DNA from: Calliphora vicina
Taxonomy: Eukaryota; Arthropoda; Insecta; Diptera; Calliphoridae
NCBI RefSeq assembly: GCF_958450345.1
Contig: NC_088781.1
Span: 76,094,920-76,158,919 of the forward strand
DNA: 64,000 nucleotides
Reading direction: 5' to 3'
The position numbers and the translations under genes were made by a program. Under the pieces are notes generated by a model, which searched no databases, was not told the DNA's origin, and saw nothing but the letters and a program-made list of their open reading frames with translations. Within the stretch, counting starts at the first letter, position 1, and each line of letters begins with the position of its first letter. Shown piece after piece: positions 1-11,737 of this stretch.

Positions 1-9
1 GGGGGGCAG
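1..9 (+). promoter_or_regulatory. Polypurine tract of a Gypsy-family element
   Basis: The G-run that opens the window abuts the TGTTAC start of an LTR. The same G-run next to the same LTR family occurs (as C-run, 59179-59184) between pol and LTR of the element at the right end of the window. It is the expected plus-strand priming site, so the body of this element lies to the left of the window. Confidence 0.75.
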
Positions 10-608
10 TGTTACGAAATTGTACTTGAATTCAAATATAACGATTTTAACGGCTGATTTAAAAGTAGCATAATGCTTTCAAGTAACAGTGCTGTAAAAC
101 TGTAACATATCTGTGGGCATTGTTAAATAAAAGCTTTCAGTTGATTTGATTGTAAGTTGGCAACGCTGTATTCGAGTTCGAATAATCAGTTAAAGAACAT
201 TGTAGAAAGTACACCACAGATGGCGTATGATCTAGAATATTCGAACTTTGACAGTTAAAGAGCTTTCTAGATGATAATGCAGTGTTATAAATAGTGGCAG
301 AGGTTGCAGTCGTTAGTGAGTTGATCAGAGACGCTTTTCGAATAAACATCATCTAAGTGCCTTAAAGTGTGTTGTGTTTTTTTCAAGTAAATTCGTGTAC
401 ATTATAAATTGTGTCTGTAATTCTGAGAATTTATAAACCTGTATAAAAAACATTGAGTGGCTATTTAATTCTGTGGTTGTTGTACATTTTAAATAAATAA
501 AGAGTTGTTACAATTTTTAAACTACTAAACGGCTTTTATTTGCAATCAAAAGTATCAGGTTTATTTAAAGGAAATAAACCAGCGTTTTAAAAAGGTTAAA
601 ACGTAACA
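10..608 (+). mobile_element. 3' LTR of a Ty3/Gypsy-family element
   Basis: A 599-bp LTR with inverted ends TGTTAC...GTAACA. It is homologous along its length to the solo LTR at 23325-23921 and to the LTR remnant at 58628-59176. It carries a TATA box and two overlapping AATAAA signals (492-501). Since it directly follows a polypurine tract it is the downstream LTR of a + strand element. No flanking duplication can be checked because the other end is outside the window. Confidence 0.85.
286..293 (+). promoter_or_regulatory. TATA box of the LTR promoter
   Basis: TATAAATA occurs about midway through the LTR, roughly 20-30 bp upstream of a CAGTCGTTAG stretch that could be the initiator. The AATAAA signals lie 200 bp further on, giving a normal U3-R-U5 order. 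The motif is kept in the other two LTR copies of the window. Confidence 0.55.
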
Positions 609-661
609 ATATAATCATACTCAATCCACAATTGACATTAGTTATAATTAGCTAAAGATGA

Positions 662-1525
662 CGATCACATTAAAAAAAACTTTGTCCTCCATTTTACTTC
701 AACATAAAACTGATCAAGATAAAGTCAACCTCATATTGAAATTTATTTATTTATATTATGGTTGGATGAAAATATAGAATTTTATGTGTCCACGTCTGCC
801 TTTGGTGCTCCCCGTAAGGAATACATGGAATTGTGCCCAAAATCCAAGAAAAAGCGGTTATTGGATTCACTATCAACCCTGTCTACTGAGGAAGTTTCGG
901 ATACATTTAAGGCTATGTTAAAGCAAGAAAAACAGCCTTTGGAAGCTGTTAAAATCGCTGATATTCTTCTGAATGCATCGCCTAGACGATTAAAACGAAT
1001 TGTTAAGAAGAGGCTATTGCGCTTATGTTGCAGCTGGGACTAAGCCGTGATAATTATATAACTTTAAGAAAGGCATTGTTGGGAAAAGGAGTTGAAGTGT
1101 TACCATCATATGGCTCAATTCAGGAAAAGAAAAAGAGTATTATACCATCACCTATTGAAGTTACTGATCGGAAAGCTAGAATTGGACTCTCCACTCTACT
1201 CGAAAATACAGCATTAAGGATTGCTTGCGACTTTTCTACAGAACAGCTAAACAAAATAAATACTTATGATCTGCAACTAATCTGTAAGTGGGGATGTGAT
1301 GGCTTATCATCACTTTCGGAATATAAGCAAACTACATCAAGTCAAACATCATCAGAGTATAAAAGTGTATTTATGTCATCATTGCACAGTGGATCCGCCC
1401 ATAGGCCAAAAATAAATAAAACGATGACAAAATATTTAGACAAAATGCATAACAATTGTCTCTTAGATATCCAATCTTTTAAATGGCAAACCGGTTTTTG
1501 CTGGAAATCTAACGGGACTTTTTAA
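662..1525 (+). pseudogene. RAG1/Transib-like transposase relic, N-terminal and first catalytic region
   Basis: Two overlapping reading frames (762-1043 and 1025-1525) join by a frameshift. The second contains KARIGLSTLLENTALRI and then WGCDGLSSLSEYK. By eye the latter lines up with the RAG1 core segment around its first catalytic Asp (SCDGMGDVSEK), with the D kept in the CDG triad. The upstream segment also follows the RAG1 order of a tyrosine-rich helix before a proline-rich linker. The reading stops at 1525 and the next part of the protein is only found from 3238 on. This assignment rests on known RAG1 core motifs, not on a database hit. An unrelated DDE transposase family is the alternative. 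Confidence 0.5.
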
Positions 1526-2690
1526 AAATAAAATTAAAAGCATGAGCAAATATTCATTTGCAAAGCGCAGCTGAACGCTGGATTTGCAAACGTGCACTTC
1601 AAAACGGTCTTGCAATGGCTGTAGTCTACAAAATTAAATTATTTTCAATGAATTTTGAAGTTAAAGGTATTTATTTTATCTTTAGAAAATAATAAAACTA
1701 ACTTGTGTTGTAATTCTTGTGAAATTAATGTTTTAGTTAACCTATATATTTGTTACTTTTTTGTATAACTTCATTATGTTTACTTAAAGTTTTAGATGTG
1801 TTCCCCCCAATATTCCCCCGTGGGGTTTTTTTCATTGTATTTATCAGATTCTTAAGATAATAAAAGTGCTGAAGTTAGTTGCGGAAATTTGCGGATGGGC
1901 GTGTAATCTTTAATATACTAACTCGCCCCACAGAGGGATGGCTTCATACATTTTTTTTGCAAAAATTATAAGCTATGGTCGTAGAGCGCTGAAATTTGGC
2001 ACAGAGAATTATATGGACTAAGTTAAGAAAAAAATGAAATTTTATCAAAATCGTCCACGCCCACTGCCCATACAATCCAAATTGATTTTTTCGCATAAAA
2101 TTGTTTATATCCAAGCAAAAGTCTAGAAATTTGGTACATACATTTATTGAAACCAAAAAGGAACTCATGCTGAATTTCAATAAAATCGGTTACGCCCACC
2201 GCCCACGAAACTCATTCATAGATTAGAATTTTTTGGATATTTCGTTTATTATTCGACAAAAAATTTTTAGTTTTCATCCTGTCCCGAAAACTTCCGAAAA
2301 CAATTATTTTTTTAATCGAAACAAGACACTCCCACCTTTCATTTTTTTCTACATTTTTTTCTCCATGGAAAATCAAAAATACAATAATTATTAGAGACTT
2401 ATAGATTTGGGCATATCTTTTTAACTGTTTATGGTATCCCCATAATTTTTTTTTATTGATGTGGAAATGTTATATTTTTCAAATATGTTAAAGGTAAATG
2501 GTATATAAACCACTGAATTGCGTGAAAATATAAGTACATTTTTGCTTAACACCCTTGAGGACTTTACTAGCATGGACTTTTTTAAAAATAAAATAAATTT
2601 TTTCTTAAAACTATAAGTGTACATTTCATCTTTAAACATTTCTCTACAAAACTGCATCATTTGATTGTTGAAATTAAGTGTTTGAAAAAT
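1526..2690. other. AT-rich stretch without a recognised gene
   Basis: It separates two RAG1-like fragments. At 1950-2210 it has two loosely repeated pieces with the words 'atcaaaatcg' and 'cacgcccac(t/c)gccca', a style also seen at 25250-25490, so it is probably old dispersed-repeat DNA. Nothing else is recognisable. Confidence 0.4.
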
Positions 2691-2714
2691 TGACTTTTTG
2701 ACACCAAAATCCCT

Positions 2715-2885
2715 CTGTGCGCCGTCTTATTTTTGCATCGGTACATAAAAATCTGATCCATGGAGCTGAGGTAAGCAAGCATGTAGTAGTGTCAATAGGT
2801 GAATTGTCGGAGGAAGATGCTGAAGCGAAAAATAAGCATATAAAACAGTTTAGATTGCAACATACCCGAAAAATATCGCGCATAT
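2715..2885 (+). pseudogene. RAG1/Transib-like transposase relic, C-terminal piece (second copy)
   Basis: The + frame reads ASVHKNLIHGAEVSKHVVVS, then IGELSEEDAEAKNKHIKQF. This is the same block as VHKVLCHGKIIIEHN...LGELTEE at about 4005-4075 but a clearly separate, diverged copy. It corresponds to the RAG1 segment carrying the third acidic catalytic residue (HKTLAHVPEIIERDG...GAWASEGNE). The frame ends shortly after 2885 in AT-rich DNA. Two different copies within 1.4 kb show that the family was once active or duplicated here. Confidence 0.5.
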
Positions 2886-3237
2886 AACTTTGTATAACTT
2901 TTTAATTTAGTTTTTTTTTTCAGTGTATAATTCAAATGGAATAAAAATTAACTAAAATTGTTTAAAACAAACGAATTTTCATACTGAAATATTTTATTTC
3001 AAAAATTCATAAAACAAATCTAAAAGCCAATTAACCCTTGAAAAATCAAAGGGCTACTGTGGCTACAGTTGTTAATATTTTTTCTAAAAAATTTGCGGAC
3101 TTTAAGTTCTTCGGGCATGCTATGAGGTGATAAATTTTGAAGACCCTACCTTTTTTACTTTTGAAGATATTGATTATTGACCGCTTGTTCATATAAGGAA
3201 AACCACTGTGCATTGGTTCCATTAAGAATTTGGAAGT

Positions 3238-4152
3238 ATGCTGCCAGTGATTCTCCATCAACTAGTTTTGAGGATATATGGCCAATATGTTTATAGGCCA
3301 ATATGTTTCGAATATACAAAAGAAACAAAGATTACGACACAAGATTTGATCAACTTAATTGAATCTGAAATTAAAGACTTGGTACCGGTTACAATCCAAA
3401 TAGCTCAATATTCCTTCAACGTTTCTTTTAATATGAAACTAACGATGATCGATGGAAAAGTCAGCAACGCCATAACAGGAACATCATCTACTTGGAACTG
3501 TTCCATATGTGGTGAAAAAAAATCGGAATTTTCGTATATATCCAAGGAAAGAACAATTAACGAGGAAGTGCTCAAATTCGGAATATCTCCTCTACATGCC
3601 CGTATAAGATTTCTTGAACATTTTCTACATCTGGCATATGATTTAAAATATAGAAGCATATAAGAAAATATCAATAAATCAGTAAATACAAATGAAGAAC
3701 TGATGGAAATGAGAGCCACGGAGAAAAGAAGAATTCAAAAAGCAGATTGGATTAAACATTGATAAACCACTCGTAGGACATGGAAGCACAAATGATGGAA
3801 ACACAGCTAGACGATTTTTCAAAGATTTTGAAACAACCTCAGATATAACGGGAATTAATATGGAATTACTGAAAAAGTCAATATTATTTTAATGGCAATA
3901 AATAGTAAGCACAAAGTGAATGCAACAAAATTTGGCGAGTATTCCACAGAAATTTCAAAACTTCTATTATCGTTGTACCCTTGGAAAGAAATTACACCAA
4001 CAGTACATAAAGTATTATGTCATGGAAAAATCATAATTGAACATAATATTTTGCCCTTAGGAGAACTTACAGAAGAACCTGTAGTCAACGTTTATATAGG
4101 TGAAGGTATATTTGGAAATTTACCTGTTATATTACCTGTAGTAAAAAAATAG
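3238..4152 (+). pseudogene. RAG1/Transib-like transposase relic, zinc-ribbon to C-terminal part
   Basis: Reading frames at 3238-3663, about 3735-3890 and 3892-4152 follow one protein with at least two frame changes. Recognisable blocks in order are YRPICFEYTKETK, IDGKVSNAITGTSSTWNCSI (a CxxC pair that matches RAG1 VYICTLC), FGISPLHARIRFLEHFLHLA, GSTNDGNTARRFF (compare RAG1 MNGNFARKLM) and HKVLCHGKIIIEHN followed by GELTEE with the likely third acidic residue. At the position of the RAG1 second Asp (LHCDIGNA) this copy has Arg (LHARIRF), so it looks catalytically dead or the family uses another residue. Identification is by motif order only. Confidence 0.5.
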
Positions 4153-6270
4153 TATTATGTATGAAATATGTTTTAGGGATATCCCAGGTATTTCATATTA
4201 TACCTGGGATTCATTGTTAAAAAAGAGTTGCAATCGCTTAATGTTTGTACTTATGTATTATATAAGTACCAAACATTGAAGTTGTTATGGAAGAAAATAA
4301 CTTGGTGATGAAATTTCACTAGACATGTTAATCATTCGTTCATTACTGTGACACGTGGACAAAATAAGGTAGACATATTATACATCAATATTTTGGAAAT
4401 TGCATCTTCTTTTCAAAAATGTTTAAATATATTGAAAATTAAAAACTTCATAGAAGAGTTTTTGCAAAAAAAAAGATAATTTTTTTTTTTATTTTTTGTT
4501 GAAAATTTAAATTTTTAAACTGCTATAACTTTTTGGTTTATGAATATTTTTTAATTAAATTTTACAATTATATAGACATTTTTTGTCGGAATGCAAAAGT
4601 GAAAATTTGGATTTAGATTTGTTATTGAGAATCCCACAATTCCCAAAAAACTTCAAAAATCCCAAAATTGGAATTTTTTTGATTTTTGGATGTATTGAAG
4701 GTACCAAGCTCGGGGCTATGAAATCCCTTTGCATGATATTGAAGAACAGATTGGGACATACAAAACTGGTCTTAATTTTTTGAAAGCAGCTATGCGATTT
4801 TTGAATATGTTGTCTAAAATTGAAATTTACATAAAAAATAGGTCTACTTCGGAAGGCTCTGGACCACGCAATAATACGAATTTTGATATTATTTTGCTTT
4901 TATAATATTTCCCGAAATGTTATCTTTCAGAAAAATATAAACACATTATTTATTTTTTCCACATTTTCTGTATAATTTAAAATTAATGTAGGTACTTTTT
5001 TCGAAAAAAATGGCGAAAAAACGATTTTTTATTTTTTTTTAAGTTTGAATGTACATAACTTTTGACTCAGTAGACATTTTTTAACAATTCTTTCTTAAGA
5101 TTATTAATAAATTTGTTGTTAATTCAAAAAAAGATACTTTAAGAAAATCGGGAAAGAATTGGATCCGTTATTAGCAAAATGGCAGACCAAGGTAGGCAAA
5201 AAAAATAAAATTTTACTTTTCAAATGCAAACAAAAATTTGGCATTTAATTTTTGATATACCCGAGGTGCCCCACTTTGGGGCATTGTGGCTCGGCCCCCC
5301 TTGGTTGTTTAAGCCCAAATTCAAAATTTAAACTTATCGACACCTCCTCTATAGCCATGGGAAATTTTATTAAAATCGGGCTATTCGTTTAGAAGTTACA
5401 GATACCTCACAAAAGTATTTTTTTGATAAAACTTTCATTTAACTTCAGAACACGTGTTTTTTATTGTAACACATTGCATCGCGTTGTTTTTTATATTATT
5501 ATGCGTTCGATTAATTGTATGAAGATAAAATGCGAATCAATTTGTGCGGACAATTCAAACAAACATATTTAAAATAAAGTAAAATAGAAAACTCTTGTTT
5601 TGAATTTCTAAAATGCTTAAATCAAAGCCGTTCTTGGTAAAAAATTGACGTCTGGATTATTATTTACGGTGATCAACACAAATTCATAAGTGTTTGCAAA
5701 GTCAGTCGTATATGGTGTACTGCAAGCCTGAATCCTGGTTATTTTTTTTATATACATATAGATTTGTTTTCATCAAAAACATTTGCCAAAGATACTACTG
5801 TACAATGTACATAGTTGTATATTTCTTCAAATATTTTTTAATATGTCTAAAGTTTTGTAAATATTTATGTAGGCAAAATGTCAATAGCAAATTTCTACTT
5901 AAAAGATGGGCATCGTGTTGACCTTAAAAATAATTTCCCTTTATTTTAAGAAATAACTTTTATAACTGAGAGGAAGAAAAAAGGCAGACAATAATAAAAA
6001 GAACACATCTGACAGTTCTACCTGAACATTTTTATGACTGAATAAAAAATTGAACTTGTATGTATTACACATACATCACTTATACACAAAACAAAATAAA
6101 ATCTTTTTCATTCATAAAATGCCTGTTTTCATAAAAAATCAATTTTTTTTTACTTTTCACACATTTTTCATGTCAGGCTGTATATTCAAAATTCAAATCT
6201 TGAGTGCAGTTATAATGTATTATTTATGAATTAAATGTATTTTTAGTGAAAAAACTATTTAAAAAAAAAA
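4153..6270. other. Long AT-rich region, no gene recognised
   Basis: It has long homopolymer-rich stretches and no convincing coding frame, splice pattern or terminal repeats. A small hairpin with 7-bp GC-rich arms, TGCCCCA ctt TGGGGCA, is at 5267-5283. The rest is likely decayed repeat DNA. Confidence 0.4.
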
Positions 6271-6274
6271 TTAT

Positions 6275-6636
6275 ATCGAATATAGGGCTGGTTCCAGACA
6301 TATACGATATAGTTTTGGAATCTACTAGTCCCAAGCTACTTCCACTCTGGCGGTGACCTGATTCATGTCTTCTCTAAGTTTCCCAAAAATTCACATGAAA
6401 ATTACACATTTTTGAAAAATTTTTGATGAAAAACCCATTTTTTCTAAAAATGTTATCTCCAATACAGGGCTGATTCCTGGCATATACAATATAGTTTTGG
6501 AATCTACTAGTCCCAGCCTACTCCCACTCTGGCGCTGACCCGATTCATTTCTTCTCTAAATTTGGGAAAAATTCACTTGAAAATTTCACATTTTCCATAA
6601 ATTTTTGTTGAAAAACCAATTTTTTTCACCAAAAAA
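6275..6636. repeat. Two-copy tandem repeat, about 181-bp period
   Basis: The words ATATAGTTTTGGAATCTAC and TCCCA(a/c)(c/t)CTA...CCACTCTGGCG(g/c)TGACC recur once, at about 6307 and 6489. The similarity spans the whole unit including the flanking gaaaaattcac/gaaaaaccca stretches. Copies have diverged by perhaps 15 percent. No coding potential is visible. Confidence 0.7.
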
Positions 6637-6668
6637 TTATATAATTAATTAATTTTTTAAAATTAAAT

Positions 6669-6769
6669 TTGTTGTTGTAGCAGCAGTGTTTGCTGAGTTG
6701 ACAGCCTTGGCCGAGTGAACTCGGGTCATTCCGGTGCGTGGAACCGGCTGCCGTGGGAATGATTAAATT
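6669..6769 (-). mobile_element. 5'-end fragment of the 2A-bearing LINE family
   Basis: Read on the - strand it starts with CCCACGGCAGCCGGTTCCAC, continues CACCGGAATGACCCGAG and ends in CAACAACAA. The same order precedes the LINE reading frames at 12421-12510. Only about 100 bp of presumed 5' UTR is present here, so it is a short stray copy. Confidence 0.55.
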
Positions 6770-7695
6770 TGTTTATGTTTTTTTATTGATTTCTTTCCAT
6801 AAAATTCAATGAGTTTATAATATTTATTGAAAAAATCTATTTTTACCGATTTAAAAACTAGTTTAACAGTGTTTGAAAGTATTTAACATAAATGTGGGAC
6901 GTATTTAACTGACGTATTTAACTTCACACCCTTCAATATCTATATAAATAAAAACCAAATGTCGTTCATTGGTAATTGCATCAGCTGAGAACCGCTGGAC
7001 CGATTTGGAACTTAGGTTTTTACGGAAAGAACAATTGACCATGCCTACTTTTACGGGCACTTTTAAATTGGAAAACAGCTGCACCGATATGGCAAATTTT
7101 TTTTTTTAAATGTTCGTAATAATCCAATTTAAGATTTTACTGAAAGAAAAATTGACCACGCCTACTTTTACGCCAACTTTTTACGACTTATCGGAATATA
7201 CATCGGCAAATACATCTGCAAAAATGTATCCAAACGCAGTGACTTGGCTGAGTTAGTGCGGATAAGTTCAACGATGAAGTCAATCAACTTCAAATGGGCC
7301 GCTATGTTAGCAGTAACGAAGCAATTTGCGCATTTTTCATTTGCCATTCATGAAAGACATCCAACTGTTCTTCATTTAGCTGTACATCTGGAAAATGGCC
7401 AAAAAGTGTACTTTACTGAGGAGAATGTATTACGAGTTGATTGAAAGGCATCTACAATATTGACCAGATGTGCAGAAATGACGAATTTGCCCGAACGTTG
7501 CTATACTCCGAAATGCCAAGATATTACTTGGAATCATTCGACAAAGAAATTTCAACGGCGGAAACAAGGAATCCGGTTCCAGGTTTCCCCCATTTGTTTT
7601 TATACGCCGCATTAGGTCTCATTTACACAGTCCATCCAAGAAACGATGAGTGTCGGAATGACCCAACATCATTCCGAGATTTACGAACTATAAAT

Positions 7696-8401
7696 CTGTG
7701 GTCACAAGCAATAACCGCCTAATTCAAAAAACATGTTTTTGAGAAAAAGCTATTTATAGTTATAAAAGCAATTCTGAAAAAAATAAAAGATTGCATTAGA
7801 AAAAGTAGAATGCAGAATCAAGGATTCTTACCCCCACAATGCTAAAATGAAAAATTATAACAAAAGCTTTATTTATTAGAGAAATATTTAATAAAAACAA
7901 ATATCATCGCTTAATGCAACTCAGAAATACTAAATTGAAAGTGCTAATGTCTGATTAGGCGTTTGTTGAAAATAAGTGTTTTGATTGTTGCTTGGCATAT
8001 ATTGAGTTAAGCTGTTATTACATATTTTAATATTGACATGTCAAGTAATTAAGTCAATTTGCAATAATCGCTTATCCTTAGTTTGGCACTTATAACAGCA
8101 CTCTTATTTATGAAAATTTATTTTGTGAAAAATAACAATAACAACTAAAGTCATTATAAGCTATTTAAACAAAATAAAATATAATTGAACGTTTTCTTAA
8201 GTATATTTTGGCGCTTATTGTAAATGCGATAGTCTTCCTTAGGACTTAAGCCAATATGTTTCTAATTAATAACTTTTTAAATAAGAAAGTTAGGAAGGTA
8301 GGGATTTCACGTATACATACAGTTCTATGAAGAGAATAATGTAGCATTATAACTCAAATCTTTCTTAAGTCGACTTATGTGGTTATTGCTTATGACCATA
8401 G
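7696..8401. mobile_element. 706-bp MITE inserted in Helitron copy 1
   Basis: Ends are CTGTGGTCACAAGCAATAACC and, inverted, CTATGGTCATAAGCAATAACC (about 19 of 21 matching). AAAT is present on both sides (7692-7695, 8402-8405). The paralogous Helitron at about 19040-19055 has the uninterrupted sequence ACTATAAATGTTGAATTG with a single AAAT, so insertion and 4-bp duplication are directly shown. There is no coding frame. The superfamily is uncertain; a 4-bp duplication excludes hAT, Tc1 and Harbinger. Confidence 0.8.
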
Positions 8402-8463
8402 AAATGTTGAATTGTGTAACGTATAGAGAAGCGTATCAACGCTTGCGATTGTTAGATAATGAC

Positions 8464-10127
8464 TAGGGTATTCGAATTATTCGATTTTTCTCTTGTTCGA
8501 ATAAAACGAATAATTCGAATAAGAGATTTTAACTTGTTCGAATAATTCGATCACACGTTTAAAATTAATCGAATTATTCGAATAATTTAAATTTTTTTAA
8601 AAAAGTAAAGAATGAAGTTTTGATGTCGGTTTTTTAATATTTTGTTGTTAAAGATAACGTTAAAGTTAACAATTCAAGTATTGATAATGTTAAATAACAT
8701 TCGAAAACAAAGTCCATCATTAAATTTTCAACAGAAATATTCTGATCAGATTACCTGCCGAACAATCTACAAAACAATTGACTAGTGTTGGGGTGAGGAA
8801 TCCGCCTCGCTAATGATTTGCACAGGACTTTGAATAAAGAGACACTGGATTTCATTTTAATACAAATTTATTTATCCAATGTTTCTTATATTAAAATTCC
8901 TACAAACAAATACACATATTTATTTAGTAGGGGAAATTATGTAAATTACAAACAAAAATTTAATTAAAAACTAGCTTACTTTTTGTTATGGAAACCACTA
9001 GAGTTAAATATTGAAGATATTCTAAATTAGTCTTCCGCACTGAAGACTAACCACCACGCTAGCCAATTTAGTGTTAAAAATATATAAAATGTAGTTGTAA
9101 CTATTGTAATAAATGATAATATAAGACAAACAAAATGACAGACAAAAAAAACTTGAGATAGTTGGACAGGATCCTGAATTCAAATACAATATAAACGTAT
9201 TAAGAACTCTTTTATGTCGTTCATTAATTCGGGTTTTAAATTGAGTAACTAATTCTATAGTAAATTAATTATTCACAATTTTTAATTATTTACAACAAAT
9301 TGTATTATACATCAAGCTCTATCAACGTTACCGAATCTTTGCTTAATAACGTGGTCTTAGGGAATTAAACAATACAGGGGATCTGTCCAATGTTTGATAT
9401 CATTGTCAGTGAACGTGGCTAATTTGAAGTAAAGAATGATTGACGCATTTACAAATACGCAAAAAGTTTATTACCATCTTACACAAAGAAGTTCAACGAT
9501 GTTCAAAATCATGTATAAGAAGAACTCCATGCTTTTCTTGCTACAAAACGTTAGTTTTCTTCTATTTCTATGTAATCATTATAAATGTCATCCTCAATAT
9601 CACTTTCAACGACCGTTTCTAAATCACATTCTCCATCACATTCAACTCCATTTTAATCTATGTTAAAATTTTGATTATTAATTTCGATTGTTCTAATATT
9701 TTGCCAGCTGAATAACAAATATTTTATTCCGTACATTTTATTTTCATTGGTTCAAGTCATAAGTTAAAAATTTTAAAAGATTTGTTTTTAGAATTGTAAC
9801 TTCTTGCAGTAATATTTATATATTTATAGAAGTAGCTATTGGAACACTCATCTACAGTGATCGAAAGTCCCTTTGTCTTTAGTTATTTGTCGAATTTCAG
9901 AAACAATACAATTTTTGTGAGTCATTATTACTTATTTAAATTTGAAATTATGAAATTTTTAAGAAATTTAAATATATAAGAACATTTATTCGTTTATTTC
10001 GATTATTCTACATAAAATTGTTCGAATTATTCGTTATTCGAAAATGGCCATTTTTAAATTGTTCGAATAATTATTCGTAAGAAATTATTCGATTAATCGA
10101 TCGATCATTATTCGAATGAATACCCTA
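8464..10127. mobile_element. hAT-type non-autonomous element, 1664 bp, in Helitron copy 1
   Basis: Ends are TAGGGTATTCGAATTATTCG and the inverted TAGGGTATTCATTCGAATAA, with many internal TTCGAATAATTCGA words near both ends. The 8-bp duplication ATAATGAC flanks it (8456-8463 and 10128-10135). The second Helitron shows the region without the insertion near 19105. A - strand stretch around 9600 reads ETVVESDIEDDIYNDYIEIE, shared with the fragment at 22311-22735, and may be a piece of its transposase. A tract at 9045-9060 and the rest are non-coding. Confidence 0.85.
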
Positions 10128-11514
10128 ATAATGACACTCATTGGAAATATTCCCTCGGAGATGCAGTGCTTTCGTCAAATGCTCATCAAATACGTATGTT
10201 CATCTTAACATATGGGAAGCATATTGAGATAAACCGACTGATTTATGAAGTAAGTACAAAGATGCCATGTGTGATGATATTTTGCATCAGATGCGTATTA
10301 GAACATCAAATCCAAATTTGCAACTGGGCGAGGAAATTTTTCAACAAGGCTTTGATATTAACTGAGGACATGTGATTGATGACAGCTCCCAATCGTCCGA
10401 TGCACGACGCATTTAATCAAGTATGCGACGCGAAAAACAATGTGATTGCGATGCCTTATGGGAATCAGTTCGAACAAACATTCCACTGTTGGAACGTCAA
10501 CAAAAATATACGCACGAAACTCTTATGAACGTTTTGAAAGATGGAACTGGAAGGATTTTTTGCACGCTCCCGGTTGAACTGGAAAAACTTTTTGATTCTC
10601 AGCAGGAATTGCAGCTACGTTGTTGAAAGGCGGTATAACTGCTCATTCAGCACTCAAGTTGCCAATGAAAATCCAACATGCAACATTTCCAAGAACAGTG
10701 CGATGGCCAAAGTTTTGCAGCAAGCAAACTGATCGCTTAGGATGACGTTGCAATATTTACGAAACAATCAAACCGGGTTTTGAGGTGCTATGATTCTGTT
10801 GGCAGGTGATTGCCAGTGATTCCACGGTCAACGCAAACCGATGAACTTAATGGCTACATTTAATTTCCCATCGTTTTCTGCCAGTTTACCGAATCAAAAT
10901 CCGAACTCATCCGAAAGGTGTTTCCAAACATTGCACAAAATTACAAAAATCATGATTGGTTGAGCTAACATGCTGTGCAATATTGGCTGCGAAAAACATT
11001 GATGTCGACGAATTGATTTTTAAGATTGAAAGTGATATTGCTCTCGAATATATCGAATGATGACATATAAATCGGTAGATTCTGTTACTTCCCAAGGTGA
11101 TGTCGTCAACTATCCAACTCGTTGGAATTACCAGGATTACCGCCTCACAACCTCCACCTGAAAGTCTGACCGGACCACGTCTTTGTAATGGCACCTGAAT
11201 TGCTATAAAAAACCTGATGCATAACGTCATCGAAGCAACAATACTTAAAGGAAGTACAAAGGACAAGACGTTTTGCTATCACGTTAGAACACCATAAGCA
11301 TTATTTGTTTACGTGCCAGACAACAACAAAAAAATGTCGTGAATCATAGAGCATTGCAATGAACTAAATTATGATATCACAGCAAAGCAATCGAAAAAAA
11401 GTATTTCTTTATTTTAATTGGTTACCTGAACATCGATATTTCAATCAAAATATAAATAGAACACCATAGGATTCGTTGTACATACATACATATGTGCATT
11501 AGAGTTAATTTCAA

Positions 11515-11712
11515 AAATTTGATTTGCGGGTATCATAATTTTTCTGAAGGTTTTTGCGTAAATAAAAATAATGGCGTCCTTTTTTTTGGAAAAATTTCAC
11601 TCCTAAAGATGCGGATTTTGAGCACATTTTTCTGTTGAGCAAAAATGGTTGAATATATTGCAAATCTGATTTCACCAATGGATTCTGCATCAAAATTTAA
11701 TACAATTGATGT
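11515..11712 (-). repeat. Unidentified conserved segment, inverted relative to 20374-20562
   Basis: Read on the - strand it has GCAGAATCCATTGGTGAAAT through ACGCAAAAACCTTCAGAAAA, nearly identical to 20374-20562 on the + strand. The other copy carries an extra 29-bp piece (about 20455-20483). Both copies lie just beyond the end of a Helitron helicase relic, but in opposite orientations. The frame AESIGEI(R/G)FAIYSTIFAQQ is open in both. I do not recognise a family. Confidence 0.6.
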
Positions 11713-11737
11713 TTTTTGAATCCTTAAAATAGTTCCA

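Larger units (their letters stand above)
6939..11370 (+). pseudogene. Helitron copy 1: 5' terminus and decayed Rep/helicase
   Basis: It starts with TC (after A) in the context TCTATATAAATAAAAACC typical of Helitron 5' ends. After a deletion, coding remnants follow in several frames: HERHPTVLHLAVHLENGQKV, MCRNDEFARTLLYSEMPRYY, FPHLFLYAALGLIYTVHPRN, SFRDLRTIN (7244-7695), then after two insertions APNRPMHDAFNQVCD, the helicase region (AHSALKLPMN, MILLAGD..LPVIP) and the C-terminal ACSR-adjacent region near 11300. Frameshifts and stops are frequent, so it is non-coding now. It is interrupted at 7696-8401 and 8464-10127. The closest relative in the window is the copy at 18029-20372. The 3' CTRR end was not found. 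Confidence 0.8.

Noticed and set aside
3046..3261. 71-residue frame on the - strand between RAG1-like pieces
   Set aside because: No motif; it overlaps the start of the RAG1-like frame on the other strand.
10907..11266. 119-residue frame on the - strand, also at 19924-20283
   Set aside because: It is the antisense of the Helitron helicase relic, kept in both copies only because the DNA is homologous.
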